From Thermogemmatispora onikobensis (GTDB taxonomy: Bacteria > Chloroflexota > Ktedonobacteria > Ktedonobacterales > Ktedonobacteraceae): a stretch of 64,000 bases of DNA. The notes under the pieces were generated by a model, which had not been told where the DNA came from, made no database searches, and saw only the letters and a program-made list of their open reading frames with translations. This document shows positions 1-8,276 of the stretch, piece after piece (the first letter of the stretch is position 1; the number at the start of each line of letters is the position of its first letter). The stretch lies in assembly GCF_001748285.1 (NCBI RefSeq), contig NZ_BDGT01000020.1:1-64000 (forward strand). The letters run 5' to 3'. Made by a program: the position numbers and the translations under genes.

Positions 1-929
1 GCGTCTCCGGCTCGGGCAAAAGCTCGCTGATGATCGATATTCTTTATCGCAAACTGGCGCAGGCGCTCAACCGCGCCCACGAGAAGCCGGGAGCCCACGA
101 CCGTATCGAGGGCATCGAATACCTGGACAAGGTGATCGATATCGATCAGTCGCCCATCGGACGCACGCCGCGCTCAAACCCGGCAACCTATACGAATGCT
201 TTTACGGGCATCCGCGACCTGTTCGCTCAGGTGCCCGAGGCACGTCTGCGTGGCTACCAGCCAGGCCGCTTCTCCTTCAACGTCAAGGGGGGGCGCTGCG
301 AGGCCTGCAAGGGCGAGGGTATTGTACGCATCGAGATGAACTTTTTGCCCGATGTCTACGTGCCCTGTGAGGTCTGTCACGGGAAGCGCTACAATCGCGA
401 GGCGCTAGAGATCCGCTATAAGGGGAAGAACATCGCCGAAGTGCTGGATATGACCGTCGAGGATGCCATGCACTTCTTCGAGCACGTGCCGACGGTCTAC
501 AGCAAGCTGAAGACGCTCTACGATGTTGGTCTGGGCTATATCCGCCTGGGCCAGCCGGCGACGACCCTCTCCGGCGGCGAGGCGCAGCGTGTGAAGCTGG
601 CCACAGAGCTGTCGCGCCGCGCTACGGGTCGAACCCTCTATCTGCTGGATGAGCCGACGACGGGGCTGCACTTCGCCGACATTGAGCGCTTGCTCAACGT
701 GCTCCAGCGCCTGGTCGATGCCGGCAATACGGTGCTGGTCATTGAGCACAACCTTGATGTGATTAAGTGCGCGGACTGGATCATTGATCTGGGACCGGAG
801 GGCGGCGAGGCCGGCGGCGAGGTGATTGCCGAGGGCACCCCCGAGGAGGTGGCCAGGCAGGAGCGTTCTTACACCGGCCAGTTCCTGAAAGAGATCTTCG
901 CCCGCGAAGGCCGGGAGGTCAGGATCTGA
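1..929 (+). CDS. uvrA: UvrABC excision nuclease subunit A, C-terminal part
   Basis: Damage-recognition ATPase of nucleotide excision repair; acts in the cytoplasm with UvrB. The reading frame is open from base 3 and enters with VSGSGKSSL, the Walker A loop of the second ABC module, so only about the last 309 codons are here. Following in order: a zinc-finger insertion (CEACKGEG and CEVCHGKR), the ABC signature [12 protein letters not shown], Walker [13 protein letters not shown], and the switch histidine in VLVIEHN. The C-terminus resembles full-length UvrA, so the truncation is the window edge and not damage. The following gene is on the opposite strand, so this is the end of its transcription unit. 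Identification is very secure. Confidence 0.97.
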   Translation, partial: VSGSGKSSLMIDILYRKLAQALNRAHEKPGAHDRIEGIEYLDKVIDIDQSPIGRTPRSNPATYTNAFTGIRDLFAQVPEARLRGYQPGRFSFNVKGGRCEACKGEGIVRIEMNFLPDVYVPCEVCHGKRYNREALEIRYKGKNIAEVLDMTVEDAMHFFEHVPTVYSKLKTLYDVGLGYIRLGQPATTLSGGEAQRVKLATELSRRATGRTLYLLDEPTTGLHFADIERLLNVLQRLVDAGNTVLVIEHNLDVIKCADWIIDLGPEGGEAGGEVIAEGTPEEVARQERSYTGQFLKEIFAREGREVRI

Positions 930-1061
930 GGGCTCCCTCCCGGTCCTTCGCCCCTTGCTTTTCTGCCGCTCAGCACCCTCCAGAGCGCTGCGAGCGCCTG
1001 GGACTTGTGCAGCAGCAGGGCCACCCGTTGTCTCCCTGTCCCAGTTCCCTATTAGTGGCCG

Positions 1062-2039
1062 CTAGCTGGTCCAATGGCGCATCGGCAGTCCAGGCACAGG
1101 TGAGCGGAAGGTGGGCAGGCGTGACATCGCCAGCGAGCCAATGTAGACGGTCCGCAGGTCAGGCCCTCCAAAGGTGATGCTGGTCAGCGATTGGAGCGTC
1201 TGCCCGGCACAGGCGGCCATGTCGGCAGGGGTAGCCGTGCCGTTGGCGATTTTCTCTTCGAACGTTGACAGGACCTCCTCGTTGGCCTCTTCGAAGACGA
1301 CATGATAGTCACCGTCGGTGGTGATAATGCCGAGGCCGTTGCGCAACGGGGTCGTCACCCAGACATTGCCTTCGGCATCAAAGGCAAAGCCATCGACGAC
1401 GGCCCCCAGGCCAAGACCATCGGGTCCAAAGACCTCTTTATCGGTCAGGCTGCCATCAGGCTGGACGCGGAAGCGCAGGATGCGGTTTTTCATGGTCTCG
1501 GCAACATAGAGAAATTCCTCTTTGGCATCCAGACGGATCTCGTTGGTGAAATAGATGCCATCATAGACGATACGGGGTCCCTTCTCGTCAAGCAGCACAA
1601 TATAGCCATCGGGCCGTGGCTGTGCCGCGGCGGGCCACCACTGCTGCTCTCGCGTTGAGAAGGCCAGCCAGAGGCGATCTTTGCTGTCGATAAAGACATA
1701 GTTGGCGCAGGTGGTGGGAACGCCATCGATCTCGGTCAGCACCTCCTTACTGCGGCCATCGGGATAGAGGCGCTGAATATGCCCGTTGCCGATATTGGCG
1801 ATGTAGAGCGAGCCATCGCGCGCCATCGCCAGGCCATTGGGTTCGCCTCCCAGACCACCGAAGAATTGTTGGCCGCCATCGGGAGCAATGCGCATGACTC
1901 CGCCGCGACCGTCTGAGGTCCAGAGGGTGCCGTCCGGCTGCGCGATGATCGACTCGGGGCGGACAAGGTCGTGGCCAGTGTAGGTGAGATCGCTCAGTTC
2001 AAGGCGAAATTCTTTGATAGGGGAATGGCTCTCGCTCAT
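1062..2039 (-). CDS. SMP-30/gluconolactonase-family protein
   Basis: A 325-residue predicted six-bladed beta-propeller of the SMP-30/gluconolactonase/LRE family, which hydrolyses sugar lactones or related esters with a divalent metal. Family features visible: the first-blade metal region RPESIIAQPDGTLW, the blade NGLAMARDGSLYIAN, TNEIRLDAKEEFLYVAET with the metal-binding Asn, and VVDGFAFDAEGNVWVT with the catalytic/metal Asp. There is no signal peptide, so it should be cytoplasmic. The ATG at 2039 is preceded by GGGAGGAAG at good spacing. It is monocistronic, with a recognisable promoter and palindrome upstream at 2188-2217. The substrate cannot be deduced. The C-terminus (RHWTS) is short but normal. 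Confidence 0.85.
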   Translation of the reverse strand: MSESHSPIKEFRLELSDLTYTGHDLVRPESIIAQPDGTLWTSDGRGGVMRIAPDGGQQFFGGLGGEPNGLAMARDGSLYIANIGNGHIQRLYPDGRSKEVLTEIDGVPTTCANYVFIDSKDRLWLAFSTREQQWWPAAAQPRPDGYIVLLDEKGPRIVYDGIYFTNEIRLDAKEEFLYVAETMKNRILRFRVQPDGSLTDKEVFGPDGLGLGAVVDGFAFDAEGNVWVTTPLRNGLGIITTDGDYHVVFEEANEEVLSTFEEKIANGTATPADMAACAGQTLQSLTSITFGGPDLRTVYIGSLAMSRLPTFRSPVPGLPMRHWTS

Positions 2040-2187
2040 GGTGCTTCCTCCCTTTCTTCTTTGAAAAGGGTCCTGCTACCTGGACCAGTCGTTGATCGCC
2101 ATAAGGTGACTGCCTTCGTCATGGCGCCGCTACTGGCCTCAGAGGCCGAAAGAGGCACACAGAAGTCGCTGCCTCATTCTGTGACAG

Positions 2188-2217
2188 ATTGTATACTATC
2201 GCATCAGACTGATGCAA
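2188..2217 (-). promoter_or_regulatory. Promoter of the SMP-30 gene
   Basis: Read on the minus strand: -35 TTGCAT (2212-2217), then TATACAAT (2188-2195). The spacing is 16 to TATACA or 18 to TACAAT. It lies about 150 bp upstream of the ATG at 2039. The remainder of 2040-2359 holds nothing else I recognise. Confidence 0.55.
2201..2215. promoter_or_regulatory. 15-bp palindrome inside the SMP-30 promoter (operator candidate)
   Basis: GCATCAG-A-CTGATGC is a perfect inverted repeat with a 1-nt centre. It sits between, and partly over, the -35 element of the promoter at 2188-2217. That is the classic place for a repressor site. The regulator is unknown. Confidence 0.5.
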
Positions 2218-2359
2218 CAGTATGGCACGGGCGCGAGAGCCAGCCCGGTTTCTCCTGCGCTTGCTGGAGTGCAGTACCCGGCGAGCAGCGAGCTGCAGCA
2301 CAGTCGACCCGTCCTGCAGCCCGGAGCAGGGTAGTGCGCAACCGCGAGGGAGGACGCAG

Positions 2360-2662
2360 CTAGATGTTTGAGCGGGAGCCTCTGCTCGTGCCGCCCCTGC
2401 CCAGACCCAGCAACCAGGCCGGGACGGTGCAGAGCAGGGCCAGAATGATTCCAATGAGAGCCATGTTCTTTAGATCCAGGGCTATGCTAAAGGATGGGCC
2501 GCCCTCGAGCTCGGCGAGTGGTAGCGAGAAGAGCACCAGGTGAAGCGACTGCCCCGTCAGCATCCCATAGGCCGTCAATCCTGCCACTCCCAGGAGCAGC
2601 AGAAGCAGAGCCGCGAAGATTCCAAACATTACACATTCAAACACACGTCTGACCAGTTGCAT
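2360..2662 (-). CDS. Small two-TM membrane protein
   Basis: A 100-residue protein beginning MQLVRRVFECVMF, with one hydrophobic helix at about residues 7-31 and a second at about 70-91, separated by a polar extracellular-type loop (LPLAELEGGPSF). A longer frame reaches 2707, but the ATG at 2662 has GGAGAGGAG eight bases upstream and is preferred. It follows the ABC exporter pair (ATPase then permease) on the same strand, about 125 bp after the permease stop, so it may be co-transcribed. I do not recognise the family; an accessory subunit of the exporter is possible but not shown. Confidence 0.55.
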   Translation of the reverse strand: MQLVRRVFECVMFGIFAALLLLLLGVAGLTAYGMLTGQSLHLVLFSLPLAELEGGPSFSIALDLKNMALIGIILALLCTVPAWLLGLGRGGTSRGSRSNI

Positions 2663-2787
2663 AAGGATCACTCCTCTCCTTCTTCCTTGTGCCAGTGAGC
2701 GAATCAATCTGCGCCAACATCAGCAAGCTATAAGAAATGCTCCTTTTCTTCTCTTCCAGAGCCAGTCTGTGCTGATGGCTTCTTCGT

Positions 2788-4323
2788 TCAATCACGCTCG
2801 TGCTCCAGGCGGGTGGTTCCCAGCCAGAGGCTGCCTCTGTAGAGCGCCAGCACCAGCAGCAGGGCGAGGGTGACCTCGATCAGCAGCTGCCCCCAGCTGC
2901 CACCAGGCAAGGCTGGCAGCATTCCCTGTATAGAAATGTAGAGGATGGATAGAGGCAGATCGACGAGAAAAAGTGCACAGCCCAGGGTCAGCATGCTCAG
3001 CGGATCATCGGGGGAGTAAGGCAGCAAAATGCCCATGAGGAAGCAGAGCGGCGTCACCATGAGAGCAGGTGGCAGCCAGAGCAGCAGCAGACCGGGCAGG
3101 CCGGCTACCAGCAGCAATACCAGGGTTGCCAGTAACCAGAGGAACAGCGTCAGCCCCAGGCAGGTCCAGAACTTGGCGGAGAGCAAAAGACGCAGCTCAA
3201 GCGGCGTCGCAGCCAGCAGGCGGTAGGCCCGGCGATCGCGCCCCCATGAGGACTGGCCGAAGCCGGCCAGCAGCGGTAAGAACAAGGGCGGGACCACCTG
3301 CGCTAGCGTCAGGTGGAAGAGGGGATTGGCCGCGCGTGTCAGGAGCAGGCCCACCAGTGCGACCAGCCACATCCCAAAGATCATCACTCCGTCGATGACC
3401 AGGTAGGGAGAGCGACAGAGGCTCTTCAGCTCGTAGAGGCAGGCTGTCCACCAGAGAGGTGGCGCGAAGGGAAGCCGACGCAGGGGGGCCCACTGACCGC
3501 GTGTGCCGCTCGTCAGGCGTTCGCAGCCTTCCAGCAGCAGGGTATAGAGTAGCCCAGCCAGCAGCGTCGCGGCCAGCAGAAGCGCGATCCCACTGAGGAT
3601 GGCCTCCGGACGCGGCTCCAGAACAAGCGCCATCCAGCGGGCCGGCCAGAGCAGCGTCCAGAGCGGCAGGGGACTCGACAGGGCCGGCAGTAGCGTGAAG
3701 ATGGGCGCTTCCAGTAGGACCAGTCCCAGGGCCAGGCTTAGACCCAGCACGCTGAGCCGTACTCCTTGATGCTCTCCGCCGAAGAGACGCAGCGCTCCAT
3801 AGAGCAGCGCCTGATGAAAAGCCAATGTCAGGAGATTGTAGCAGAGAAGGGCTAGCACAAGCGCCAGCACAAGTTGGAAAGGGGTAATCAGGCCCAGGGT
3901 CATCAATGCTAACAAGGCTGGTCCCCAGAGCAAGCCCTGGACAACCAACAGTGTCAGTAAGCCCGGCAGTAGCAAGCCAATTCGCAGCTGCAGCGTCGAC
4001 AGAGGAAGTGGCAGCATCATGCGCCTTAGCCGCGTATCATCGGGCGAGAGCATGATAATCAGAGTAAGAATGATAAATGAGAAGACGAGGAAGAAATTGC
4101 AGAGACTCAGCGTTATCAGTGGCCGTAGCAGCTCTCCCAGGTCCCCTTCTGGCAACAAGCTCTCGCCAAGCTTGTGGAAGAAACTATACGTCAGCAAGCC
4201 AATCAAAGGCAGGGCCAGGAGCAAGAGCGGGAGCAGCAGCCACAGCCCCGGGAGACGGCGCAGTAGCTGAGCCAGGCGATGGCGCCAGGTTGTGATCACC
4301 AGTCTAGAAACGTGCCAGAACAC
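2788..4323 (-). CDS. ABC exporter permease (many TM segments)
   Basis: A 511-residue, extremely Leu-rich membrane protein with roughly ten to twelve hydrophobic segments, typical of large ABC-2-type or bacteriocin/drug exporter permeases. The frame is open from 4395. The best start is the GTG at 4323, which has GGAGAAGGAG seven bases upstream and overlaps the end of the ATPase gene by 20 bp, indicating translational coupling. With the preceding ATPase it makes a two-gene export system. The substrate is unknown. There is no peptidase domain or periplasmic domain, which argues against a MacB- or bacteriocin-peptidase-type system. Confidence 0.75.
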   Translation of the reverse strand: MFWHVSRLVITTWRHRLAQLLRRLPGLWLLLPLLLLALPLIGLLTYSFFHKLGESLLPEGDLGELLRPLITLSLCNFFLVFSFIILTLIIMLSPDDTRLRRMMLPLPLSTLQLRIGLLLPGLLTLLVVQGLLWGPALLALMTLGLITPFQLVLALVLALLCYNLLTLAFHQALLYGALRLFGGEHQGVRLSVLGLSLALGLVLLEAPIFTLLPALSSPLPLWTLLWPARWMALVLEPRPEAILSGIALLLAATLLAGLLYTLLLEGCERLTSGTRGQWAPLRRLPFAPPLWWTACLYELKSLCRSPYLVIDGVMIFGMWLVALVGLLLTRAANPLFHLTLAQVVPPLFLPLLAGFGQSSWGRDRRAYRLLAATPLELRLLLSAKFWTCLGLTLFLWLLATLVLLLVAGLPGLLLLWLPPALMVTPLCFLMGILLPYSPDDPLSMLTLGCALFLVDLPLSILYISIQGMLPALPGGSWGQLLIEVTLALLLVLALYRGSLWLGTTRLEHERD

Positions 4324-5071
4324 GATCAAGCTCCTTCTCCTGCTGAGCCAGCCCGAGAGCCTGTAGAAAGGCCTCTTCCAGGTTGGCAACACCATAGTGC
4401 TCTAGTAAGGCCCGCTGGGTACCCTGGGCCACCACCTGGCCCTGATGGAGCAGGATCACCTCATCGCAGAGGTCCTGAGCCATGAGCAGGTCGTGCGTGG
4501 AGATCAGCACGCCTACCTCCCGTTCTCGCAGCCGACGCAATAGACGCTTGACCAGAATGGTCATCTCGGGATCAAGGCCCGAGAGCGGCTCATCGAGCAG
4601 CAGCAGGCGCGGCTGATGGAGGAGGGCCGCAATGACCTGCAGCTTCTTGCGCTGGCCGTGTGAATAGGTCTCCAGGAGGTGGTGAGCCTTCTCTTCAAGC
4701 CGCAGAAGGGCCAGATACTCCCTGGCCAGATTCCACTGTTCTTCAGAGAGGCCATAGATGCGACGGAGGAACTGGAGATATTCGAGGCCGGTGAGGTGCT
4801 CGATCACATCCTGGGAGTCAGGAACAAAGCCAAAGAAGGCTTTCTTGCGCGCGGGCACGCGCTGAAGCTCTTCGCCATTGAGGAGAATGGAGCCGCTCGT
4901 CGGTGGTAGCAAACCGACGAGCATTGAGAGCAAGGTGGTTTTGCCCGCTCCGTTGGGGCCAAGGAGGCCCACAATCTGACCTGCCGTTACCGTGAATGAA
5001 ACGCGATCGACGGCTGTGAAAGTACCGAAGCGCCGGCTAAGCTGGCGTACTTCGAGCAGCGATGCTTGCAT
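4304..5071 (-). CDS. ABC transporter ATP-binding protein
   Basis: A 255-residue nucleotide-binding subunit that powers the permease encoded immediately downstream. Visible motifs: Walker A GPNGAGKTTLL (about residues 38-48), the signature region YSHGQRKKLQV (SHGQ rather than the usual LSGGQ), Walker B LLLLDEPLSGLD and the switch His in LISTHDLL. The altered signature is common in drug and ABC-2-type exporters. The start ATG at 5071 follows GGAGGGAAACAGGTAGG. A perfect palindrome lies about 31 bp upstream (5103-5122), suggesting dedicated control. Function as an exporter ATPase is secure; the cargo is unknown. Confidence 0.9.
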   Translation of the reverse strand: MQASLLEVRQLSRRFGTFTAVDRVSFTVTAGQIVGLLGPNGAGKTTLLSMLVGLLPPTSGSILLNGEELQRVPARKKAFFGFVPDSQDVIEHLTGLEYLQFLRRIYGLSEEQWNLAREYLALLRLEEKAHHLLETYSHGQRKKLQVIAALLHQPRLLLLDEPLSGLDPEMTILVKRLLRRLREREVGVLISTHDLLMAQDLCDEVILLHQGQVVAQGTQRALLEHYGVANLEEAFLQALGLAQQEKELDRVLARF

Positions 5072-5102
5072 CCTACCTGTTTCCCTCCTTGCATGCGAAT
5101 GA

Positions 5103-5122
5103 AGCTAGAGTAAGCTCTAGCT
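5103..5122. promoter_or_regulatory. 20-bp palindrome upstream of the ABC exporter genes
   Basis: AGCTAGAG-TAAG-CTCTAGCT: perfect 8-bp arms with a 4-nt spacer, 31 bp before the ATG at 5071. It could be an operator for a dimeric regulator (TetR, GntR or MarR type). No such regulator gene is adjacent, apart from the divergent XRE gene at 5501. Confidence 0.45.
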
Positions 5123-5394
5123 CTGATTGGTAGTAAGAGTGGGGAACGTGTCCTTACGTCTCTGGCGTCGCTGCCGTCTCGAACAGACCTGGCATCCCAG
5201 TGAGCGTTGTGTTTTTTCAGCTCCTTTCCGCCGGCTGCTCCTGATTGCAATCCTCTGCCAGGACTCTCTCTTTGGTTAAACGTTTCACTCTCGCTTTTTC
5301 CAAGCGCTACGCGGGTAGCTCTTTCTAAGAGGATACCATATCTTCTCTGGAAGCAGTTGCTCCTTCCTGATGGAATGACATCGAGATAGCGAAG

Positions 5395-5423
5395 TTGAAA
5401 TATAGAAGTTCATGCTTTATAAT
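5395..5423 (+). promoter_or_regulatory. Sigma-70-type promoter of the XRE gene
   Basis: TTGAAA (5395-5400), a 17-bp spacer, then a perfect TATAAT (5418-5423), 78 bp before the ATG at 5501. This is the best consensus promoter in the window. The rest of 5123-5394 shows nothing I can identify. Confidence 0.75.
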
Positions 5424-5500
5424 CCTCTGCAGAGAGCAGATCCCTGCACTCTCCAATTTTCTGCTATCAGACCGCGACAGGGAGGTCGGAGGCGATTGCC

Positions 5501-6616
5501 ATGAAGCGCGAAAGGGGCCAGCGCTGGGAAGAGAACAGCGCTTTGAGAAAGGCGCGCGAAGAGCGTGGCTGGAGCCGTGAATATCTGGCCAGTGTGCTTG
5601 GCACCAACGCCTTTACGATCTACCGCTGGGAAAGTGGTAGGGCCTATCCAGGTCCCTATTTCCGTCAGAAGCTCTGTGCTGCCTTCGGATACGAGCCCAC
5701 AGCTCTTGGCCTCACTGGCAGAAAGCGGCATGCCACTCCTCCCTTGGGGGAGCCGACGAACCCGCATCCGCAGCCAACACCTTCTTCCACGCCGCCTTTG
5801 TCTACATTTTGGTCGCATCTGCCCTTGCAGGGACGCACAGCTCTATTGAATCAGCTGCGGAATTCGCCACGCCTGGCTGCCCGTCTTGCTCCCCATCGCA
5901 TTGTACCGGTGCCGCCGCTAGAGCCAGCAGCGGCTCTGGAATTGCTACGGATGCTCGCGCCTCAAGCTGTGAACCAGGAGCCAGCCCTGGCCATGCGCTT
6001 AGTCGAAGCTGTTGGCGGCTTGCCTCTGGCCATCTTACTCCTGGGCAGTCACCTCTATGAGGAGTCGCTGTACGAGCAACCGCGCCGTATTGCAGCGGCT
6101 TTTCGCTGTCTTCTTGAGCGGCCTGCTCGCTGGTTCTCGCTCTGCTTGCCAGCGAGTGGCAACCATGCCGGCCTGCTCAGGGAGAGCCTGCAGCGCAGTC
6201 TTGCTCGTTTGCCTTCCGCTGCCCTGGCTCTTCTCCATTCCCTGGCTGTTTTCTCTCCCCAACCTAACAGCTTTAGCGAGGAGGCTGCCGCTGCAGTTTG
6301 TCTGTGTGAGGCGACGACCTTCACTATGGCGCTCGATCTCCTCTGTGATAGCGGCCTGCTGGAATGTCGGGCCGCCCGTTATAGCCTGCACCCGGTGGTT
6401 GGCGCCTATCTTCGGCTTGATCAGCCCGAGCTGAGCGCCGCCGAGCGCCATTTAGTTGACTACTACGCCGCCCTGGTCCGGCAGCAGCTCGCTGCGGGCA
6501 GCCCTCCATCGCTCGTTGAGCAAGAGAATCTTCAGACCGCTCTGCAGCTAGCAAAGCAGCACACGCTATGCGCAGAGCAACATCTCCTGCAGGCGGCTCT
6601 CGAGGCCCTGGAGTAA
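5501..6616 (+). CDS. XRE regulator with a STAND/NB-ARC remnant lacking the NTPase core
   Basis: A 371-residue protein. Residues 13-70 form an XRE-type HTH (LRKAREERGWSREYLASVLG, then AFTIYRWESG). A Pro-rich linker runs from 75 to 105. The text then resembles XRE-NB-ARC regulators: GRTALLNQL at 111-119, directly followed by PRLAARLAPHRIVPVPPL, ALELLRMLAP and VGGLPLAILLLG. In relatives I recall, the P-loop, Walker B and sensor lie between the first two of these, about 100-150 residues. Here they are absent without loss of frame, so it should not bind nucleotide through the usual core. The C-terminus (about 200-371) is a helical winged-helix/TPR-like region. SD GGAGG precedes the ATG by eight bases. 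Family assignment comes from motif memory only. Confidence 0.7.
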   Translation: MKRERGQRWEENSALRKAREERGWSREYLASVLGTNAFTIYRWESGRAYPGPYFRQKLCAAFGYEPTALGLTGRKRHATPPLGEPTNPHPQPTPSSTPPLSTFWSHLPLQGRTALLNQLRNSPRLAARLAPHRIVPVPPLEPAAALELLRMLAPQAVNQEPALAMRLVEAVGGLPLAILLLGSHLYEESLYEQPRRIAAAFRCLLERPARWFSLCLPASGNHAGLLRESLQRSLARLPSAALALLHSLAVFSPQPNSFSEEAAAAVCLCEATTFTMALDLLCDSGLLECRAARYSLHPVVGAYLRLDQPELSAAERHLVDYYAALVRQQLAAGSPPSLVEQENLQTALQLAKQHTLCAEQHLLQAALEALE

Positions 6617-6685
6617 CGGCGTTTCTTTCTGAGCGGCTAGGCCCGCCGGACCTTCCAAGAACAGCGAGGGAGCAATCTGTTATGT

Positions 6686-6730
6686 CAGGACTGCCCCCTC
6701 TGCTCGCTGATCAGTCAGCGCACAGTCCTG
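6686..6730. other. Two nested inverted repeats between convergent genes
   Basis: CAGGACTG (6686-6693) pairs with CAGTCCTG (6723-6730). Inside the loop, CGCTGA-TCAG-TCAGCG (6705-6720) forms a second perfect stem. No T-run follows, so it is not a standard terminator. It lies in the 345-bp gap 6617-6961 between convergent genes, which otherwise holds only a short GC-rich hairpin near 6750. Confidence 0.4.
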
Positions 6731-6961
6731 CTTAGAACGCCAGGGCCTGCCCCCGTCGGGGTGGACCTGGCTGTAGCGGTACCACTGCAATAGCTTCTTT
6801 TGGTCCCAACTAGCCTGGCCCGGTCGTCTCCACTTTCAGCCCCTCCAGCACTGCCCGCTAGCGCCTGGACTCTGCTGATGGTCCATCCGCCAGTCTACCA
6901 CGTTCGCTCAAATCCCTTGAGAAGCATCAGAAGGCTACCAGCGGTGCACCTGGCCTGCTGT

Positions 6962-7387
6962 TTATAGCGTTGCAGATGGGAGTATAAAAAGATCCCCCTG
7001 TTCGTCCACCGTGGCTGTCCAGGGGCTGGCTTCAGCTCCACCAAGCCCATAACCACATAGGAAACTGTTGTCCCAGTACACCCAGACTAGTGAAGCGGTG
7101 ACTGTGAGTAGATAGTTTCCCGACGAGGCCGTAGCGTCTGGAGCAATAGCCCGAGCTGCCACAGAGCTAGTCTTCTGCTGAAGGGTCTTAGCAGTTACAA
7201 AGGCAATCCCTGGCGTCTTCCTCAACTTCGCTAAACTATATTTTTTCACCACCCCATGTGCTGTCTGTACCGTCTGATCAGGCTGGGGAGCAGAATCGGC
7301 AGAAACTCGAGTCACAGGAACGAAAGCGATGACAAGAGCAATCAGGACAGCCAACCCCCAGTGCTTTGGGCAAGGCCTTTGCTTCAA
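6962..7387 (-). CDS. Putative secreted protein of unknown function
   Basis: A 141-residue frame with a convincing Sec signal: positive start (MKQRPCPKHW), hydrophobic core LAVLIALVIAFVPV and an AxA-like cleavage site near TRVSADS. The mature part is polar, then ends in aromatic- and Gly-containing text (LVWVYWDNSFLCGYGLGG). The start would be a TTG at 7387 with a poor Shine-Dalgarno, overlapping the upstream gene by 110 bp. That large overlap means the true start may be further in, or that expression depends on coupling or a frameshift. It is the last gene of a small membrane/secreted cluster on this strand. I recognise no family. Confidence 0.5.
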   Translation of the reverse strand: MKQRPCPKHWGLAVLIALVIAFVPVTRVSADSAPQPDQTVQTAHGVVKKYSLAKLRKTPGIAFVTAKTLQQKTSSVAARAIAPDATASSGNYLLTVTASLVWVYWDNSFLCGYGLGGAEASPWTATVDEQGDLFILPSATL

Positions 7388-7556
7388 CCAGCCCGATAGC
7401 TGCCACTTGCCGCACTTGACGCCGCTGACGACGGGCCCGCCAGGTCTTCACGCTCAGCTGGATCTCTCTGACAAGCAGGACGAGAGTCACCAGCAGCCCC
7501 ACACTGAGCACCGGGGTCGCAGCTTCCAGGATCATTACCTGCTCCGGACACGGCAT
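7278..7556 (-). CDS. Small single-TM protein
   Basis: A 92-residue frame. The ATG at 7556 has AAGGAGGT seven bases upstream and lies one base after the stop of the preceding small gene, a clear operon arrangement. Residues 13-33 (TPVLSVGLLVTLVLLVREIQ) form one TM helix, followed by a strongly basic stretch KTWRARRQRRQVRQV. From about residue 68 the sequence turns Cys/Ser/Arg-rich, which looks like out-of-frame translation of the signal-peptide coding region of the next gene. The gene may have been extended past its original stop by a frameshift. Function unknown. Confidence 0.5.
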   Translation of the reverse strand: MPCPEQVMILEAATPVLSVGLLVTLVLLVREIQLSVKTWRARRQRRQVRQVAAIGLVEAKALPKALGVGCPDCSCHRFRSCDSSFCRFCSPA

Positions 7557-7557
7557 C

Positions 7558-7749
7558 TCAGGAACCTCCTTGGAGCGTCAAGAAAACAAAAAAGCCAGCT
7601 GCCAGTACAGCGACGAATACGCCTATCGCTCCAATCAGCTGCCCCACACGTTCCGGACCAGGTGGCAAACGCCACACTCGTAGCCAGAGGATCAGATCGC
7701 TGACGAACAGCGCCAGGAAGCAAACAAGAGGCAAAATTATGCGAAGCAC
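7558..7749 (-). CDS. Small two-TM protein
   Basis: A 63-residue protein (start MLRIILPLVCF, GTG at 7749, SD AGAGGAG about nine bases upstream) with two hydrophobic helices at about residues 4-24 and 38-59 and a charged Trp/Arg turn between (WLRVWRLPPGPERVG). Size and layout resemble holin-like or small accessory membrane proteins, but I cannot assign a family. It opens the intact part of the cluster and is translationally linked to the gene at 7278-7556. The gap 7750-7922 shows no gene. Confidence 0.5.
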   Translation of the reverse strand: MLRIILPLVCFLALFVSDLILWLRVWRLPPGPERVGQLIGAIGVFVAVLAAGFFVFLTLQGGS

Positions 7750-7922
7750 GGCAGACTTCTCCTCTACAAGGGTAACTACAGCTCGCCAATCTCATAGTAC
7801 GAATCCCTTCACAAGAGGCGTTCTCACCCCACAACCCTTGAAAGATGCATCTAAGGCAAGAATACCAGGTACTCATCTAGAGAGCCAGCGCCTTTACTAG
7901 TCTCCTTGCTAGTCTTCTTCTC

Positions 7923-8242
7923 TCATCCTCTCCTCACTTCATGTAGGGCCGCCAGCCCAATCTGGCCGTTACTGCTAACAATGTAGCCCTCTCCTATCTG
8001 CCGTTGCCGATCAGCCAGCACAACGTCTAGACTGTATTCCTGAGCCTTACGACTGTACGTAACTGTTACGTCTTGCTGCGATCCTGCGATCCCAATGGTT
8101 GTCTATAGCAGAGCGATAGAATCGTTTCCTGCTCCCAGCGCGGCCCCGTCTGACGATAGAGATAATAGCCTTCCAGCAAAGCATCAGAAAGCATCAATCC
8201 TCTTTGCTTCAAAAATTCCTCTACCTGAGTAAAACCTGGCAT
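7923..8242 (-). pseudogene. Gene broken by an 8-bp tandem duplication (about 103 residues)
   Basis: From the ATG at 8242 the frame reads MPGFTQVEEFLKQRGLML and onwards to GYYLYRQTGPRWEQET and CYRQPLG, then stops early after about 57 codons. On the minus strand GGATCGCA occurs twice in tandem (8085-8092 and 8077-8084). Deleting one copy restores one open frame through QQDVTVTYSRKAQEYSLDVV and GYIVSSNGQIGLAAL to a TGA at 7923, 103 residues in all. Both halves have coding character. No family recognised; it is soluble, with no signal or TM. Either a real inactivating (possibly reversible) mutation or an assembly error. It lies upstream of the small membrane genes at 7749-6962. Confidence 0.65.
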
Positions 8243-8263
8243 TGTCGTAAGCGCTGCTCTTCT

Positions 8264-8276
8264 AGCCTAACAGGCT
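8264..8276. other. Short hairpin upstream of the broken gene
   Basis: AGCCT-AAC-AGGCT, a 13-bp inverted repeat about 22 bp before the ATG at 8242. It may be an operator or a leader hairpin. The rest of 8277-8519 is AT-richer than its surroundings and holds no gene I can support. Confidence 0.25.
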
